Of a DNA stretch of 64,000 nucleotides, positions 28,639 to 38,708 are shown one piece after another. The stretch is taken from the NCBI RefSeq assembly GCF_900115195.1, contig NZ_FOVO01000006.1:1-64000 (forward strand). The letters are read 5' to 3'. The stretch's first letter is position 1. Each line of letters opens with the position of its first letter. Both the position numbers and the translations under genes were made by a program. The notes under the pieces are model-generated. The model was given only the letters and a program-made list of their open reading frames with translations, did not search any database and was not told where the DNA came from. The DNA comes from Xenorhabdus japonica (GTDB lineage Bacteria > Pseudomonadota > Gammaproteobacteria > Enterobacterales > Enterobacteriaceae).

Positions 28639-30405
28639 TTAGTAAGAACGCACTTTCGGCGGGAAAGCTTCACGCAGCGTTGGCTGCATATTCACTTCAC
28701 GGCGAGTCATACTCTCAGTTTGCGGTAAATACAGGCTATGGCACAGCCAATTAGCATCATCACGTTCTGGATAATCAAAGCGGCTGTGAGCGCCACGACT
28801 TTCTGTACGGAAATTCGCAGAAACTGCTGTCGAATAGGCCGTTTCCATCAGATTATCCAACTCCAGGCATTCGATGCGCTGGGTATTGAATTCTGATGAA
28901 GTATCATCCAGACGAGCATTTTTCAGACGTTCGCGGATCACTTTCAGCTCTTCCAATCCTTTTGCCATCGCATCACCTTCACGGAATACCGAGAAATTAT
29001 GCTGCATACAAGATTGCAGGGCTTTGCGGATTTCAACCGGATCTTCACCTGAACGGGTACTATTCCAACGGTTCAGACGTTGAAGTGCTGCATCGATATC
29101 AGATTCGCTGGCATCACGGCTAGTACCCTGTTCCATCAAGCACTCTTTCAAATGCAGGCCTGCGGAACGACCAAATACCACCAGATCAAGCAGTGAGTTA
29201 CCACCCAGACGGTTTGCGCCGTGAACAGATACACAAGCAATTTCACCCACAGCAAACAGACCAGGAATCACTACATCTTCACCTTTTTCATTTAATGTCA
29301 ATGCCTGACCGGTGATCTTAGTTGGAATTCCCCCCATCATATAGTGACAGGTCGGGATAACAGGAATCGGCTCTTTCACAGGATCTGCGTGAGCGAAAGT
29401 ACGGGATAATTCAAGAATACCCGGGAGACGAGATTCCAATACATCTTTGCCCAGATGATCCAGTTTCAATTTGACGTGAGGACCCCACGGGCCTTCACAG
29501 CCACGACCTTCACGGATCTCAATCATCATAGAACGTGCGACCACATCACGGCCAGCAAGGTCTTTGGCATTTGGAGCATAACGCTCCATAAAGCGCTCAC
29601 CATCTTTATTCAACAAGTAACCACCTTCACCACGGCAACCTTCTGTGACCAAAACACCTGCTCCGGCAATCCCGGTTGGGTGGAATTGCCACATTTCCAT
29701 ATCCTGAACAGGAACACCTGCACGCAATGCCATGCCCACACCATCACCAGTATTGATATGCGCATTAGTTGTGGATTGGAAGATTCGGCCAGCACCACCG
29801 GTTGCCAGAATAGTTGCTTTAGCTTTGAAATAAACGACTTCACCAGTTTCAATGCAAATAGCGGTACAACCAACAATCGCGCCATCCTGATTCTTAACCA
29901 GATCTAACGAATACCACTCAGAGAAGATAGTCGTGTGGTTTTTCAAATTCTGTTGATACAGAGTATGCAATAGAGCGTGACCAGTTCGGTCAGCAGCGGC
30001 AGCAGTACGAGCGGCCTGCTCACCACCAAAATTTTTGGACTGCCCACCAAATGGACGTTGATAAATGCGGCCATTATCCAGACGAGAGAATGGCAAACCC
30101 ATGTGCTCCAATTCTAAAATTGCTTCTGGGCCAGTCTTACACATATATTCGATGGCATCTTGGTCACCGATATAATCGGAGCCTTTCACCGTATCATACA
30201 TGTGCCATTCCCAGTTATCTTCATGGGTATTACCCAGCGCAACAGTGATTCCACCCTGCGCTGAAACAGTATGGGAACGAGTCGGGAACACCTTGGAAAT
30301 CAAGGCACAGGATAAACCCATTTGTGAAATTTGCAGTGCAGCACGCATACCTGCGCCACCAGCACCAATAACAACAGCGTCAAACTCTCTTACTGGCAGT
30401 TTCAT
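28639..30405 (-). CDS. sdhA: Succinate dehydrogenase flavoprotein subunit
   Basis: The protein has 588 residues, as in E. coli SdhA. It carries the FAD dinucleotide fold [16 protein letters not shown], the covalent-FAD histidine in [11 protein letters not shown] near residue 45, the active-site segment [20 protein letters not shown] (given to 20 residues) and the capping domain ending RSYX-free with PPKVRSY. It oxidises succinate to fumarate at the inner face of the inner membrane. It directly abuts sdhD. Confidence 0.98.
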   Translation of the reverse strand: MKLPVREFDAVVIGAGGAGMRAALQISQMGLSCALISKVFPTRSHTVSAQGGITVALGNTHEDNWEWHMYDTVKGSDYIGDQDAIEYMCKTGPEAILELEHMGLPFSRLDNGRIYQRPFGGQSKNFGGEQAARTAAAADRTGHALLHTLYQQNLKNHTTIFSEWYSLDLVKNQDGAIVGCTAICIETGEVVYFKAKATILATGGAGRIFQSTTNAHINTGDGVGMALRAGVPVQDMEMWQFHPTGIAGAGVLVTEGCRGEGGYLLNKDGERFMERYAPNAKDLAGRDVVARSMMIEIREGRGCEGPWGPHVKLKLDHLGKDVLESRLPGILELSRTFAHADPVKEPIPVIPTCHYMMGGIPTKITGQALTLNEKGEDVVIPGLFAVGEIACVSVHGANRLGGNSLLDLVVFGRSAGLHLKECLMEQGTSRDASESDIDAALQRLNRWNSTRSGEDPVEIRKALQSCMQHNFSVFREGDAMAKGLEELKVIRERLKNARLDDTSSEFNTQRIECLELDNLMETAYSTAVSANFRTESRGAHSRFDYPERDDANWLCHSLYLPQTESMTRREVNMQPTLREAFPPKVRSY

Positions 30406-30753
30406 TTATGCACCCCACACAACACATGTTCCGTAAATCAAATAAGTTAACAACGCTACAATAATCACCAGTTGCAGAACCAAACGCAGTGCAAGCGGTT
30501 TGACATAATCTGTCAATACCTGCCACATGCCAATCCATGCATGAACCAGGATGGAAAGCAGAGTCAACACAGTGAATACTTTAGTGAGGGATGAAGAGAA
30601 GAAACCACGCCAGACTTCATAGGTAATATCCGACGTTGTTGCGACGAAACCAACGAGGTAAAGGACATACAAGACAATAATAATTGCGGATGCACGCAGT
30701 AGCAGCCAGTCCTGAATACCCGTACGACCCAATGCGGATGCGTTGCTTACCAT
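30406..30753 (-). CDS. sdhD: Succinate dehydrogenase membrane anchor subunit
   Basis: The protein has 115 residues with three transmembrane helices, the same length as E. coli SdhD. It begins [20 protein letters not shown]. The haem b ligand His-71 falls in [20 protein letters not shown]. It overlaps the sdhC stop by seven bases. Confidence 0.97.
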   Translation of the reverse strand: MVSNASALGRTGIQDWLLLRASAIIIVLYVLYLVGFVATTSDITYEVWRGFFSSSLTKVFTVLTLLSILVHAWIGMWQVLTDYVKPLALRLVLQLVIIVALLTYLIYGTCVVWGA

Positions 30754-31136
30754 AATAATACCCCAGCCAGAATAGACAGAATAACCGCGATTACTATTGC
30801 TACTTTGGCAGATGCACTACCGGTAGCGAGGTTTTCTTCCAAGAAACCAAAATCCATCAACACATGGCGTATGCCCCCACAGATATGGTAAGCCAGCGCC
30901 GTCAATATCCCCCACAGGATAAATTTGGCGAAAAAGCCAGTCATGATTTCAGATGCTTGTAGAAAGCCCTCCTGCGAAGACAGTGACATACCCAATAACC
31001 ACAGCAAAATACCGACTGCGATAAAGGTGATGACGCCTGAGATACGGTGCAAGATCGATGCTATTGCGGAGACGGGTTGGTTAATCGTCCGCAGATCAAG
31101 GTTGACAGGTCTTTGTTTTTTCACAATTTTGCCCAC
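30747..31136 (-). CDS. sdhC: Succinate dehydrogenase cytochrome b556 subunit
   Basis: The protein has 129 residues with three transmembrane helices, the same length as E. coli SdhC. Its GTG start gives [15 protein letters not shown], colinear with E. coli [15 protein letters not shown]. The quinone-site residues lie in [13 protein letters not shown], and the haem ligand His-84 lies in [12 protein letters not shown]. It is the first gene of the sdh-suc operon, divergent from gltA across 620 bases. Confidence 0.96.
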   Translation of the reverse strand: MGKIVKKQRPVNLDLRTINQPVSAIASILHRISGVITFIAVGILLWLLGMSLSSQEGFLQASEIMTGFFAKFILWGILTALAYHICGGIRHVLMDFGFLEENLATGSASAKVAIVIAVILSILAGVLLW

Positions 31137-31757
31137 AAAGCTTTTTTTTATTTTCCATCCTCCGGTCCTGGGCGGGAATCAGACAGCGCTAAGAGGATAC
31201 AAAGACACAACATAATTAACTCAATAATCCTTACTGTTCATCAAAAGTTGTGATTTGGTTACGCTGGGTGCTCCTACATCAGGGTAATCCGGAGACCTCA
31301 CGGAAGTATAAGTACTTCACATTGTTATTACAATTCCCACACAATATGATTGTTAACATTTAGCTTGAACAGTGAGAAAGATCACGCTTCAAACATTTAT
31401 CATAAAAACTATTATGTTGTTTGACAAAGATTAAACATTTATCTTACATATATGTCGTTATATATTATTTGGCGTCATCGTATGACGAAGAATTAATCTT
31501 CACGAAAAATAAAAGTTATGTGGGAGTATCATACAAGCACAAAATGTTAACATTTTATGTAAATAATACTTCAAACATAATTCCCAAAAACTTTTTAACA
31601 ACCTGAAAACCATTGTCATCCGTAATGAGATTTCAGCGTTAAATGTGATACCTGCCTGATTTTAAATTCTCTCCGGTAGCACAATGCTTTCGGCACAGTA
31701 TAAATTGCGCCTATCTGGTTGTTAGGGGTTATAAAAATAAGCGCTAAGGAGATGTAA
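31137..31757. other. Divergent sdhC-gltA control region
   Basis: No gene is supported; a 61-codon frame inside has no ribosome-binding site and no recognisable content. The stretch is AT-rich and carries the CRP-like site listed separately, plus TGTTAACATT motifs near 31350 and 31543 that could belong to ArcA-type repeats. A strong AAGGAG site sits before gltA. Confidence 0.55.
31372..31385. promoter_or_regulatory. Candidate CRP (cAMP receptor protein) site
   Basis: GTGA (31372-31375) and TCAC (31382-31385) are separated by six bases, a perfect match to the CRP core. It lies 236 bases before the sdhC start. CRP activates sdh transcription in E. coli. Confidence 0.55.
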
Positions 31758-33041
31758 ATGGCTGATAAAAAGGCTACGTTGAACATAAATGGTTCAGCTG
31801 CTATCGAACTAGACGTACTAACGCCGACTCTAGGTTATGAAGTGATTGACGTTCGTACCCTCGGCTCAAAAGGCTTCTATACCTACGATCCTGGCTTTAC
31901 TTCCACTTCTTCCTGTGAGTCAAAAATCACCTATATTGATGGCAATGAAGGCATTTTGCTACACCGTGGTTTTCCCATCGATCAGCTTGCAACGGAATCA
32001 ACCTATCTGGAAGTCTGTTACATTCTGCTATACAGCGAACCACCAACACCCGAAGAATACGAAAAATTCAAAACAACGGTGACTCGCCACACTATGATCC
32101 ATGAACAGATCACTCGTCTGTTCCACGGTTTCCGCCGTGATTCTCATCCAATGGCTGTACTTTGTGGTGTTACGGGCGCATTGGCTGCCTTCTATCATGA
32201 TGCTCTGGATGTCCATAACCCCCGCCACCGTGAAATCACTGCTTATCGCCTGCTGTCCAAAATGCCGACTGTTGCGGCAATGTGTTACAAATATTCTCTT
32301 GGTCAGCCTTTTGTTTATCCACGCAACGATCTGTCTTATGCAGCCAACTTCCTGCACATGATGTTCTCAACACCGTGTGAAGAATACAAGGTTAATCCAG
32401 TATTAGAACGCGCCATGGATCGCATTTTTATTCTGCATGCGGATCATGAACAAAATGCTTCAACATCAACGGTACGCACTGCGGGCTCTTCTGGTGCCAA
32501 TCCATTCGCCTGTATTGCTGCGGGTATTGCATCTCTGTGGGGGCCAGCACATGGTGGAGCAAATGAAGCCTGTCTGCGAATGCTGGAAGAGATCCAAACT
32601 GTTGACCACATACCTGAATTCATCGCTCGCGCCAAAGACAAAAATGATTCTTTCCGCCTGATGGGCTTTGGTCACCGCGTTTACAAAAACTACGATCCGC
32701 GCGCAACAGTGATGCGTGAAACCTGCCATGAAGTTCTGAATGAACTTGGCCTGAATGACAGTCTGCTGGAAGTGGCGATGGAATTAGAACGCATTGCCCT
32801 GAACGACCCATACTTCATTGAGAAAAAACTGTATCCAAACGTCGATTTCTATTCTGGTATTATCCTGAAAGCCATGGGTATTCCATCGTCCATGTTCACC
32901 GTGATTTTCGCCATTGCCCGTACTATTGGCTGGATTGCGCACTGGAATGAAATGCACGATGAAGGCTTGAAGATCGCACGTCCGCGTCAGCTTTACACTG
33001 GCCACAATAAACGTGACTTTAAGAGCCAGTTAAAAAAATAA
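31758..33041 (+). CDS. gltA: Citrate synthase (type II, hexameric)
   Basis: The protein has 427 residues, the same length as E. coli GltA. It condenses oxaloacetate and acetyl-CoA at TCA entry. Catalytic regions are [30 protein letters not shown] and the C-terminal [15 protein letters not shown] that contains the catalytic Asp. The N-terminal NADH-sensing domain typical of Gram-negative enzymes is present. An AAGGAG site precedes ATG, and a strong terminator follows. Confidence 0.98.
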   Translation: MADKKATLNINGSAAIELDVLTPTLGYEVIDVRTLGSKGFYTYDPGFTSTSSCESKITYIDGNEGILLHRGFPIDQLATESTYLEVCYILLYSEPPTPEEYEKFKTTVTRHTMIHEQITRLFHGFRRDSHPMAVLCGVTGALAAFYHDALDVHNPRHREITAYRLLSKMPTVAAMCYKYSLGQPFVYPRNDLSYAANFLHMMFSTPCEEYKVNPVLERAMDRIFILHADHEQNASTSTVRTAGSSGANPFACIAAGIASLWGPAHGGANEACLRMLEEIQTVDHIPEFIARAKDKNDSFRLMGFGHRVYKNYDPRATVMRETCHEVLNELGLNDSLLEVAMELERIALNDPYFIEKKLYPNVDFYSGIILKAMGIPSSMFTVIFAIARTIGWIAHWNEMHDEGLKIARPRQLYTGHNKRDFKSQLKK

Positions 33042-33087
33042 TTTAGTCACTCCAATCACACTATTCATATTTTGAATATGTGTATTT

Positions 33088-33139
33088 CTACACCTCTCAT
33101 ATCAGTTTTACCCTGATATCAGGGGTGTAGTTTTTTTTA
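33088..33139 (+). terminator. Terminator after gltA
   Basis: A long stem (CTACACC...ATATCAG with CTGATAT...GGTGTAG) is followed by TTTTTTTT, 47 bases past the gltA stop. Confidence 0.88.
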
Positions 33140-33255
33140 TAGCTCGATATCAACTATTTGTTTAAAAACAGTTTTAATAACGAAAAGAATATACGAGTAG
33201 TAGGAATTCAAGCGATAGCGGTGTATTTACCTTGATGGAGTACGCACAAATGCCT

Positions 33256-33936
33256 TTATCTCTCTGAACCCATCATATATTCCCTCGGTGGCCTCCCCAT
33301 AGCTTTGCGGAAAAACGTCACAAACGCACTATCATTGGCAAAACCGAGTTCCTGTGCAACATAGGACAAGGTTTTGTCCTGTGCCAGTAACTCTATTGCC
33401 TTTACCAATCGCCATTGCTGCCGCCATTGTTGGTAATTCATTCCTGTTTCACGTTGAAATATCCGAGTAATCGTTTTCTCGCTGGCACCAATATAAGTCG
33501 CTAGTACGTTCAACGATGGTGGAATTGCTCAAATGACAAACGCGCTAAACGCCGATCAGATGGCAACCGTAATAAAGTCGGTTCCCTACGCGCCTCACGG
33601 ATTTCATCAAAAAAGACTGCCAACAAATTTTTTCCTTTTCCCTGATACCAATCAGAGTCGAAAGAAGATATAGCTACCTACCGAACTACGCATTTCTGCC
33701 CGATGCTGTGTTTTCGGAGGTATCCATGCCACTCTGGTTGGCGGCAGAATAGAAATCTGATTAGCCAATGTGATCTTGATACAGCCCCGTTGGGTAAATA
33801 GCAATTGCCCCATATTATGCTGATGAAAGCCTGAGTCGTGTTGTCCCGTCTCTGCTGCGATCCCTACCACCGGCACATTCAAACTATCATTCAAACGATC
33901 AGGATCAAAATGATCACTTTGTTGCAGCCACGCCAT
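33256..33936 (-). pseudogene. AraC-family regulator, frameshifted
   Basis: Three fragments in different frames together make one AraC-type regulator. The N-terminal part (33936-33652) is a cupin-like sensor with FHQHNMGQLLFTQRGCIKI and PPTRVAWIPPKTQHRAE. The middle (about 33651-33514) reads NLLAVFFDEIREARREPTLL. The C-terminal part (33513-33256) has both helix-turn-helix motifs (LATYIGASEKTITRIFQRET and LSYVAQELGFANDSAFVTFF) and ends RPPREYMMGSER. At least two frameshifts are needed to join them. The layout resembles NimR-type regulators beside an MFS efflux gene. It is divergent from the broken MFS gene at 34056. Confidence 0.82.
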
Positions 33937-34055
33937 GTGCCCCCCTAATTCAATGTCCGATTAAATAAATAATCTGTCTTTATTATCATAAAAAGACAGC
34001 AATCAGAATGCTAACCTTTCGAGCCATTACTCACTTATCATCAGAAGAAAAAATC

Positions 34056-35193
34056 ATGCAAACTAAACCATCACTTTGGCTCGCCATTGCCTTGATGATG
34101 TTTCCGCAGATCGTAGAAACTATCTATAGTCCTGCATTAACCAATATTGCTAATGGATTTTTGGTTAGTTCAGAGCAAGCCGCTCAAACATTATCACTCT
34201 ACTTCTTTGCTTTTGCCCTCGGTGTTGTCGTCTGGGGGCGCATGTGTGATGTGATTGGCAGACACCCGACTATCATTGCTGGCCTGTCACTCTATGGCTT
34301 AGTTTCCCTGCTGGTATTGTTAACACAACAATTCTGGTTACTACTCGGCCAGAATGTTGTCTGCTTTCGGCGCAGCAGTTGGCTCTGTCGGTACACAAAC
34401 TATGATGCATGATACTTATCGTGGAGAAGAATTGGCGCGCGTCTTTTCCATCATGGGTATTGCCTTAGCTGCCAGCCCTGCCATTGGTATGCTTAGCGGC
34501 TCAACACTGAACTATTTTGCTGGCTATAAAGCAGTTTTTTCTGGGCTAACCATTTTGGCAATTATCCTGACTGGTTGGTCTATCGCTCGGCTACCAGAAA
34601 CCCAGCCAATTAACGTGACAAAAGTACCTTTATTCAGCACTGCAATCATGATGCTCAAAGATATCTCAATTTGGCGAAATGTATTCTTGATCGCATTTTT
34701 CAATATTTGTTTGTTCAGTTACTACCAATTAGCACCATTCCGTTTTGAACAACTGGGAGTATCACAAGAAACATTTGGTTATACTGGCTTATTAATGACT
34801 TTCGGGGCTGGGCTAGGTTCTTTATTAAACAAATACCTATTAAGACAACAATGGATATCTGCCAAATTAGTCACACTCGCTTCATTGATTAGCCTACTGA
34901 GTGGGAGCGGTGTATACCTACTCGAAAATAGCTGGCTCTTTATTTTTCCAATGTTGGGGATCGTCATCGCTTATGGACTGGCTATTCCAAATATTCTGGC
35001 TTCTGCATTAACCAACTATTCAGAGCAATTAGGCACTGCGGGTGCTTTACTAGGATTGTTTTACTATTTGCTACTGAGCCTTGGTCTAGCATTGGCAGGC
35101 TGGAGTCAAGCATTGGGTTGTGTACTGATTTTTTGTGGGATCGGCATGATTGTTTTGTCCCTTGTTCAAACGTCCCTTTTTAAACAAAGATAA
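34056..35193 (+). pseudogene. Bcr/CflA-like MFS efflux transporter, frameshifted
   Basis: The first frame (34056-34412) gives four to five membrane helices, starting MQTKPSLWLAIALMMFPQIV with the MFS loop GRMCDVIGRHPTI. Around 34350-34375 the reading shifts: the second frame continues LSAFGAAVGSVGTQTMMHDT, the expected next segment of the drug:H+ antiporter family, and runs to 35193. One base (an extra C near GGCCAG) would restore a full protein of about 378 residues. Its divergent regulator is also broken, so the pair has probably lost function. A sequencing error cannot be excluded from sequence alone. Confidence 0.82.
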
Positions 35194-35195
35194 AA

Positions 35196-35234
35196 AGCCC
35201 CCAGCTCCCAAAATGGAAATAAAATCTGGGGGCT
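35196..35234 (-). terminator. Terminator between the MFS pseudogene and ybgI
   Basis: AGCCCCCAG (35196-35204) pairs with CTGGGGGCT (35226-35234), with a T-rich tail on the minus strand just past ybgI. Confidence 0.8.
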
Positions 35235-35241
35235 ATATAGA

Positions 35242-35985
35242 TTAAGCCGGATTAGGAATATCGATGAAAGTCACATCCAACCCATAATTATTCGCCAGCC
35301 ACTCGCCGAGCGCTCTGATACCAAAGCGCTCAGTTGCATGATGCCCCGCAGCAAAAAAATGCAGTCCCATTTCACGGGCAACATGGATAGTCTTTTCTGA
35401 TACTTCTCCCGTCACAAAGGCATCAACACCAAATTCAGCCGCCTGTTCAATAAAACTTTGGCCGCCACCTGTACACCATGCCAGTGTGCGGATTTCTTCT
35501 GGCGCATTATCGCCGCAATACAGAACTTTTCTCTCCAGATTTTTTTCAAGGCGTTCAGTCAATTCTGCGGGCGTAATAGGTTGATCAAAAGCACCATGAG
35601 GAAGAAGAGTATCAATCTCACCTATAACCTTCACACCCATCTGACGTGCCAATTGGGCATTGTTACCCAAAGCAGGATGGGTATCTAACGGGAGATGATA
35701 GCCATACAGGTTGATATCATTGCAGAGTAGTGTTTGCAAACGACGGCGTTTCATGCCGCGGATAACAGGAGATTCATTCTTCCAAAAATATCCATGATGA
35801 ACGATGACAGCATCTGCTTCAAGGCGAACAGCTTCATCTAATAATGCCTGACAAGCTGTCACGCCAGTAATCACCCGCTGAACATGGGAACGACCCTCTA
35901 CCTGTAATCCATTCGGGGCATAGTCTTGAAATTCACGGACTCTCAATTCCGTATTGAGCACATGCTCCAATTCAACATTGTTCAT
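35242..35985 (-). CDS. ybgI: NIF3-family metal-binding protein YbgI
   Basis: Started at MNNVELEHVLNTELRVREFQ, the protein has 247 residues, identical in length to E. coli YbgI; an AAGGGGA site supports this over starts further out. Dinuclear metal ligands are seen in DAVIVHHGYFWK and in the C-terminal AAGHHATERFGIRALGEWL. The family is annotated as GTP cyclohydrolase 1 type 2 homologue/radiation-resistance protein, but the physiological reaction is not settled. Confidence 0.92.
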   Translation of the reverse strand: MNNVELEHVLNTELRVREFQDYAPNGLQVEGRSHVQRVITGVTACQALLDEAVRLEADAVIVHHGYFWKNESPVIRGMKRRRLQTLLCNDINLYGYHLPLDTHPALGNNAQLARQMGVKVIGEIDTLLPHGAFDQPITPAELTERLEKNLERKVLYCGDNAPEEIRTLAWCTGGGQSFIEQAAEFGVDAFVTGEVSEKTIHVAREMGLHFFAAGHHATERFGIRALGEWLANNYGLDVTFIDIPNPA

Positions 35986-36160
35986 CACATTCCCCTTGTT
36001 ACTTAGCCTTTTATTCACCATAAAATACATACCTGCCATGAATTAAGTCAATTCACTCGCCAAATTGCCTATACCCGTCATCTTCCAAGCTAGGCTCGAA
36101 ATAGATTGGATATAAAGATCTTGGGTTATAAATGTACGCCTTAATTACATACAAAACAAA

Positions 36161-36190
36161 ACACCTCGCCAACATAAATCGGCAAGGTGT
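36161..36190 (-). terminator. Probable terminator downstream of ybfA
   Basis: ACACCTCGCC pairs with GGCAAGGTGT (one G-T pair), followed by a TTTTGTTTTGT tail on the minus strand. It lies 140 bases past ybfA. Confidence 0.6.
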
Positions 36191-36200
36191 CAAAACGATA

Positions 36201-36256
36201 TTCAAGGTGCTGTATTCAAGATGCTATATTCAAAGCGCTATATTCAAAATACTCGC
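36201..36256. repeat. 14-bp degenerate tandem repeat, four copies
   Basis: Units TTCAAGGTGCTGTA, TTCAAGATGCTATA, TTCAAAGCGCTATA and TTCAAAATACTCGC run without gaps. They lie in the ybfA 3' region and are similar in style to the arrays at the modC, kdpD and seqA stop codons. Confidence 0.75.
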
Positions 36257-36327
36257 TCAAGCAGAAAAAACCAAGAATGGAAACCTGAGAGACGGGAAAG
36301 GTTATTAGGCTACGTCATAATGCTGTT

Positions 36328-36537
36328 CTAGCGATTTCGAGTACCTGAAGCTATTTCTAAACATTCCAGCCACACTGGCTTATCACTGGTTTTTATCCAT
36401 ACTTTATGCAGATAGCTATAAAAACGGGCCCGATCTCGACGAAACAGCATGACAGGAAGCGCAATGACGCCCAATGATACAGCGCCAATACGCCGTAAGA
36501 GAATCTGGTGCAAAGAGTATTCACGATATATAGACAT
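36328..36537 (-). CDS. ybfA: DUF2517 membrane protein YbfA
   Basis: This 69-residue protein is recognised by [20 protein letters not shown], which matches E. coli YbfA (68 residues). One membrane helix lies near residues 17-32 ([15 protein letters not shown]). A GAGGAGG site precedes the ATG at 36537, so the longer frame to 36576 is rejected. It is divergent from kdpF, as in E. coli. The function is unknown. Confidence 0.88.
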   Translation of the reverse strand: MSIYREYSLHQILLRRIGAVSLGVIALPVMLFRRDRARFYSYLHKVWIKTSDKPVWLECLEIASGTRNR

Positions 36538-36780
36538 TGATATCCTCCTCATGGGCATAACCTGTAAGATGCACAAAATTTTATCTGATAAAGTGAAAAT
36601 TTACCACTCATCCGACCACTTTTTTAGTGGTATAAATCACCTTTTTTTTTAGTTGCGTAATTTAATTACAAAATAATTCTTAAACAGAAACAAAACCAAC
36701 AATTTTAAAACAAAAAATTAACTATGAATTGTTTGCTACACTTGCCTTAATGATACTTTATCGATGAATTCCGCAGGTTA

Positions 36781-36796
36781 TTTATACTTTTTTACA
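36781..36796 (+). promoter_or_regulatory. Candidate KdpE binding site before kdpF
   Basis: TTTATACTTTTTTACA lies 91 bases before kdpF. The E. coli kdpFABC operator for KdpE, as remembered, is TTTATACTTTTTTTACA, one T longer. The match is very close although the cognate regulator gene is deleted here. A possible -10 (TATGCT) follows near 36839. Confidence 0.65.
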
Positions 36797-36886
36797 CTTT
36801 TAGGAACTCTTTTAACAGCTTCTTTGTATGGTCATTCCTATGCTGTAACCGACTATTTCTTAAAGAAATAAGCAAGGAGATAAACC

Positions 36887-36976
36887 ATGAATATATACCT
36901 AATCCTTGGCATTTTTCTGGTGACGCTATTACTGGGCTATCTAATTTATGCGTTGATGAATGCGGAGGATTTCTAA
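36887..36976 (+). CDS. kdpF: K+-transporting ATPase small subunit KdpF
   Basis: This is a 29-residue single-helix peptide containing LLLGYLIYALMNAEDF, against VLLVFLLLGYLVYALINAEAF-type E. coli KdpF of equal length. It stabilises the KdpABC complex. An AAGGAG site precedes it, and its stop is directly followed by the kdpA ATG. Confidence 0.95.
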   Translation: MNIYLILGIFLVTLLLGYLIYALMNAEDF

Positions 36977-38677
36977 ATGGCAGCATCAGCTTTTTTACTG
37001 ATTACCAGCTTCTTACTCATACTGGTTCTATTGAGCAAGCCTCTTGGCAATCTGATCGCCAGACTCGTCGAAGGAGAATTGCCTCGCTGGCTGACAAAAA
37101 CAGAAATCATTCTATGGCGTTGTTGTGGCCTGCAAAAACCCGGCCACGATGTCAAAGAAATGAACTGGTGGCAGTATGCACTTACGATCTTCATATTCAA
37201 TATAGCGGGGCTATTGCTCCTGTTTACCCTGCTGATCAGCCAAAGTCACTTGCCATTGAATCCACAACATTTTGCTGGTATGAAATGGGATCTGGCACTG
37301 AATACCGCAATCAGTTTTATTACTAATACTAATTGGCAGGCTTATAGCGGAGAAAATACCCTCAGTTACCTGAGCCAAATGGCCGGATTGACTGTTCAGA
37401 ATTTTCTGTCTGCGGCAACTGGCATTTCTGTGGCTTTTGCCTTGATGCGGGCGTTTTATCGCCAAAGCACGAAAACCGTGGGAAATGCGTGGATTGACAT
37501 CACACGTATTACTTTATATCTTTTACTTCCGCTTGCGATCATCCTTGCCTTGTTCTTTGTCAGTCAAGGTGTTATCCAAAATTTCTCTTCCTATGTACTC
37601 ACCCACTCGCTTGAAGGACAACAGCAATTAATTCCTATGGGGCCAGTTGCTTCTCAAGAGGCCATAAAACTTCTGGGCACCAATGGCGGAGGATTTTTTG
37701 GGGCAAACTCAGCCCACCCATTTGAAAATCCAACTTCACTCAGTAACTTTGTCCAAGTCCTGGCTATTTTCTTGATCCCCTGTGCATTATGTTTCGCATT
37801 CGGCCTGGTTGTTGGAGACAATCGCCAGGGATATGCTCTGCTCTGGGCAATGAGCATTGTTTTCATTATTGCCGCCAGTATAGTGATGTATGCCGAAACC
37901 GCAGATAACCCTCATCTCATCCAGTCCAATATCAGTAACCACTTTTTTAATATGGAAGGAAAAGAATCCCGCTTTGGTATCCTTGCCTCTTCCCTTTATG
38001 GCGTTGTTACGACAGCCGCTTCCTGTGGTGCCGTAAATGCAATGCATGATTCTTTTACTCCGCTAGGCGGCATGATACCGCTCTGGTTGATGCAAATTGG
38101 TGAAGTCATATTCGGTGGGGCTGGTTCTGGTCTTTATGGCATATTGTTGTTCGTCCTGCTTGCCGTATTTATTGCAGGTTTGATGATTGGCCGGGCACCA
38201 GAATACTTAGGTAAAAAAATTGATATCCATGATATGAAAATGGTCGCACTGGCGATTTTAGTTACCCCTTCGCTTGTTTTATTGGGAACTTCTCTGGCTA
38301 TTTCAATCGACGCAGGTCGCAACGCTATTGCAAATCCCGGCGCCCACGGCTTCACTGAAGTACTTTATGCTTTCTCATCCGCAGCCAATAACAACGGGAG
38401 TGCCTTTGCCGGACTAGATGCCAACAGTGTCTTTTATAACCTGCTGTTGGGGGTAACCATGTTTCTTGGGCGTTTTGGCATCATTCTGCCTGTTCTGGCC
38501 ATCGCTGGTTCCATGGTTAACAAAAAACGCCAGCCTATTAGCAATGGCAGCTTACCGACCCACGGTTCCCTCTTTATTGGATTATTAATTCTGGTCATTT
38601 TACTGATCGGTGCTCTCACGTTTATTCCTGCCCTAGCTCTTGGCCCTATCGCAGAACACCTACAACTTTGGCCATGA
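36977..38677 (+). CDS. kdpA: K+-transporting ATPase subunit KdpA
   Basis: This 566-residue polytopic protein (E. coli 557) has about ten membrane helices. It selects K+; selectivity-filter regions are [48 protein letters not shown] and [14 protein letters not shown]. The four pore repeats look complete. It is the second gene of the operon, with no gap after kdpF. Confidence 0.97.
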   Translation: MAASAFLLITSFLLILVLLSKPLGNLIARLVEGELPRWLTKTEIILWRCCGLQKPGHDVKEMNWWQYALTIFIFNIAGLLLLFTLLISQSHLPLNPQHFAGMKWDLALNTAISFITNTNWQAYSGENTLSYLSQMAGLTVQNFLSAATGISVAFALMRAFYRQSTKTVGNAWIDITRITLYLLLPLAIILALFFVSQGVIQNFSSYVLTHSLEGQQQLIPMGPVASQEAIKLLGTNGGGFFGANSAHPFENPTSLSNFVQVLAIFLIPCALCFAFGLVVGDNRQGYALLWAMSIVFIIAASIVMYAETADNPHLIQSNISNHFFNMEGKESRFGILASSLYGVVTTAASCGAVNAMHDSFTPLGGMIPLWLMQIGEVIFGGAGSGLYGILLFVLLAVFIAGLMIGRAPEYLGKKIDIHDMKMVALAILVTPSLVLLGTSLAISIDAGRNAIANPGAHGFTEVLYAFSSAANNNGSAFAGLDANSVFYNLLLGVTMFLGRFGIILPVLAIAGSMVNKKRQPISNGSLPTHGSLFIGLLILVILLIGALTFIPALALGPIAEHLQLWP

Positions 38678-38708
38678 GAGTTGAGGTAAAAAGAGTGCGA
38701 GGTAAGAT

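Noticed and set aside
31421-31606. 61-codon plus-strand frame in the sdhC-gltA gap
   Set aside because: It has no ribosome-binding site, an AT-driven composition, and overlaps the expected control region.
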